Shown here piece after piece: positions 11,472-12,468 of a DNA stretch of 12,468 nt. The DNA is from JAGUXG01 sp043798435. GTDB taxonomy: Bacteria; UBA9089; UBA9088; JAGUXG01. The position numbers and the translations under genes are program-made. Location: positions 1 to 12,468 of the forward strand of contig JAZDOR010000156.1 of the NCBI GenBank assembly GCA_043798435.1, in the 5' to 3' direction. Position 1 is the first letter of the stretch, and each line of letters opens with the position of its first letter. Under the pieces are notes generated by a model. That model saw only the letters and a program-made list of their open reading frames with translations. It had not been told where the DNA came from and ran no database searches.

Positions 11472-12331
11472 AGAGGTTTTGGATGGGGTGTTTGGTTTTG
11501 GGGATGGTTTTGGGAGCAGAGGTAAAGGCAGGCACATTGAGCCTGACTTGCGATTTAAGGGGGCCGGCTGAGCAAGGCTCTGTTACAGAGGTTATGGCGG
11601 TGGTGGCTAACTCTGGGACAGAGGATATAGGAGGGGTAGTCTGTGAGATAACCCTGCCCAATGATATAAGTGGGGTAGAGCTTATTGTGGATGGAACTAC
11701 GAGCACTTTCGCCTTAACCTATAACTCAGGGACTATCTCTGCTGGTGGCTCTTCTACCCTTATCTGGAGGTTCAAGCTCTTTACCCTGGGGATAAACAAT
11801 ATTACGGTCAAGGCAAAGGACCAGACAAAGACAGGGAAGAAATGGTGTCATAGGATAGGCAGTCTATTTTCCAAAATAGCTGTAGTCAACCAGGAGGCTA
11901 ATGAGAATACTGCTGTTCTTAACCTCCTCTCTGAAATGGGGCTTTCTTGCGAGTCTGTTCCTATTACTAATGTCTCCTCTAATCTGGTTGAGCCTTCAGA
12001 CTACCCAGCCATGATTATTTACTGTCATGATTCAGGTCTCACCTCCCTTACCTTAGACTCATTCAAATCTGCAATCAGGAACTATATGGAAAAGGGTGGC
12101 AACATCCTCTTCCTTGGCACAGCCCCGAAGCTCCTTGATGAGGCTAAAATAACCTATAATGCCTTCACCTTAAATACTGTTTATGTCCTTGGTAATTTTT
12201 GGGGGGGCGCAATTAAAGAAGTGTATGTTTCTATTGGTAATATAGGTCATCCTATAACTGAGGGCTACTCAGCTGGTCAAGATATTCAGGTCAATTATAG
12301 TGATATGTGGCTTGCCTATGGTTCAAGATAG
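11468..12331 (+). CDS. Secreted protein: CARDB/DUF11-like domain plus Rossmann-like domain
   Basis: 287 residues with a Sec signal peptide (MKRF, hydrophobic core 7-16, VKA cleavage site after residue 21). Residues about 24-117 form an Ig-like beta-sandwich of the CARDB/DUF11 sort (VMAVVANSGTEDIGGVVCEITLP and SAGGSSTLIWRFKLF). Residues about 137-270 look like a flavodoxin- or GATase1-like Rossmann domain: KIAVVNQ, YPAMIIYCHDSG (179-190), FKSAIRNYMEKGGNILFLGTAP (199-220), GHPITEGYSAGQDI (260-273). No catalytic residues are clear, so a structural or carbohydrate-related role is possible. It ends soon after the last motif at WLAYGSR, 30 nt before a repeat element, so the C-terminus may be truncated. 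GAAGG at 11456-11460 supports the start. A run of seven G at 12201-12207 lies within the gene. Confidence 0.7.
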   Translation: MKRFWMGCLVLGMVLGAEVKAGTLSLTCDLRGPAEQGSVTEVMAVVANSGTEDIGGVVCEITLPNDISGVELIVDGTTSTFALTYNSGTISAGGSSTLIWRFKLFTLGINNITVKAKDQTKTGKKWCHRIGSLFSKIAVVNQEANENTAVLNLLSEMGLSCESVPITNVSSNLVEPSDYPAMIIYCHDSGLTSLTLDSFKSAIRNYMEKGGNILFLGTAPKLLDEAKITYNAFTLNTVYVLGNFWGGAIKEVYVSIGNIGHPITEGYSAGQDIQVNYSDMWLAYGSR

Positions 12332-12361
12332 TAACACTTTACTCATCTGAAGAAAAGATTA

Positions 12362-12457
12362 ACCGCAGAGGTCGCAGAGGGCACAGAGAAATAAAATATC
12401 TACTTTGAATTTAACCTTATCCATAATTATCTCAGCGAACTCTGCGTTCTCTGCGGT
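12362..12457. repeat. 96-bp palindromic repeat with 9-bp phased GCAGAG units
   Basis: The left arm 12362-12391 consists of three 9-10 bp units (CGCAGAGGT, CGCAGAGGG, CACAGAGAA). The right arm 12428-12457 is its inverted copy, sharing ACCGCAGAG, CGCAGAG and GAGA blocks. The AT-rich 36-nt centre has no coding content. It may act as a terminator after the secreted-protein gene, but the arms are built like the dispersed repeats at 1-60 and 10623-10668. Nothing else is seen from 12332 to the window end. Confidence 0.7.
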
Positions 12458-12468
12458 GAATAATTCCC

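Noticed and set aside
11208..11706. Minus-strand ORFs opposite the protease and secreted-protein genes
   Set aside because: Low-complexity, serine/proline- and phenylalanine-rich shadows of well-supported plus-strand genes.
12201..12207. Poly-G tract as a phase-variation switch
   Set aside because: Reading continues into a plausible domain end (GHPITEGYSAGQDI), so the present frame appears correct. Seven G alone is weak evidence.

Overview
The window looks like a chromosomal piece of an uncultivated diderm (Gram-negative-type) bacterium. The envelope genes support this: a TamB-family outer-membrane assembly protein and an O-antigen ligase/polymerase-type membrane protein. Core genes run in the low-to-mid 40s % GC where I counted by hand. 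Intergenic DNA is AT-rich and full of small palindromic repeats of the kind often seen in candidate-phylum metagenome genomes. I cannot name the phylum from sequence alone.

Layout. 1-529: repeat-rich intergenic DNA with three inverted-repeat structures. 530-1825: hemL (5-aminolevulinate synthesis). 1851-3224, minus strand: cbiA/cobB-type cobyrinate a,c-diamide synthase, convergent with hemL and separated from it by a hairpin terminator. Both genes belong to tetrapyrrole/corrinoid synthesis. 3225-3484: divergent promoter region with a palindrome between two near-consensus sigma70 promoters, each placed so that its mRNA would be leaderless or nearly so. 3485-5689: O-antigen ligase/polymerase with a C-terminal TPR region. 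5690-6012: a 171-bp palindromic element, then a strong promoter. 6013-9809: one tamB-like gene split into two frames exactly at four tandem copies of a 7-bp unit. This is a candidate phase-variation switch, a pseudogene or a sequence error.

9764-12331 looks accessory. A two-gene MNT nucleotidyltransferase/HEPN cassette lies between two 45-bp direct repeats (44/45 identical). Each repeat encodes the last residues and stop of TamB, as if a cassette had inserted at the 3' end of tamB and left the end regenerated. Next comes a DUF5678/retropepsin-like pair. It is preceded by a 19-codon orphan ORF whose start repeats the start of the secreted-protein gene that follows the pair. A second cassette may therefore have landed at a gene's 5' edge. 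These genes are more AT-rich and several have clear Shine-Dalgarno sites, whereas the core genes have none.

The window ends in a palindrome built from 9-bp direct repeats. The main points of interest are the duplicated tamB end around the MNT-HEPN pair, the 7-bp repeat switch inside tamB, and palindromes whose arms are short tandem repeats.
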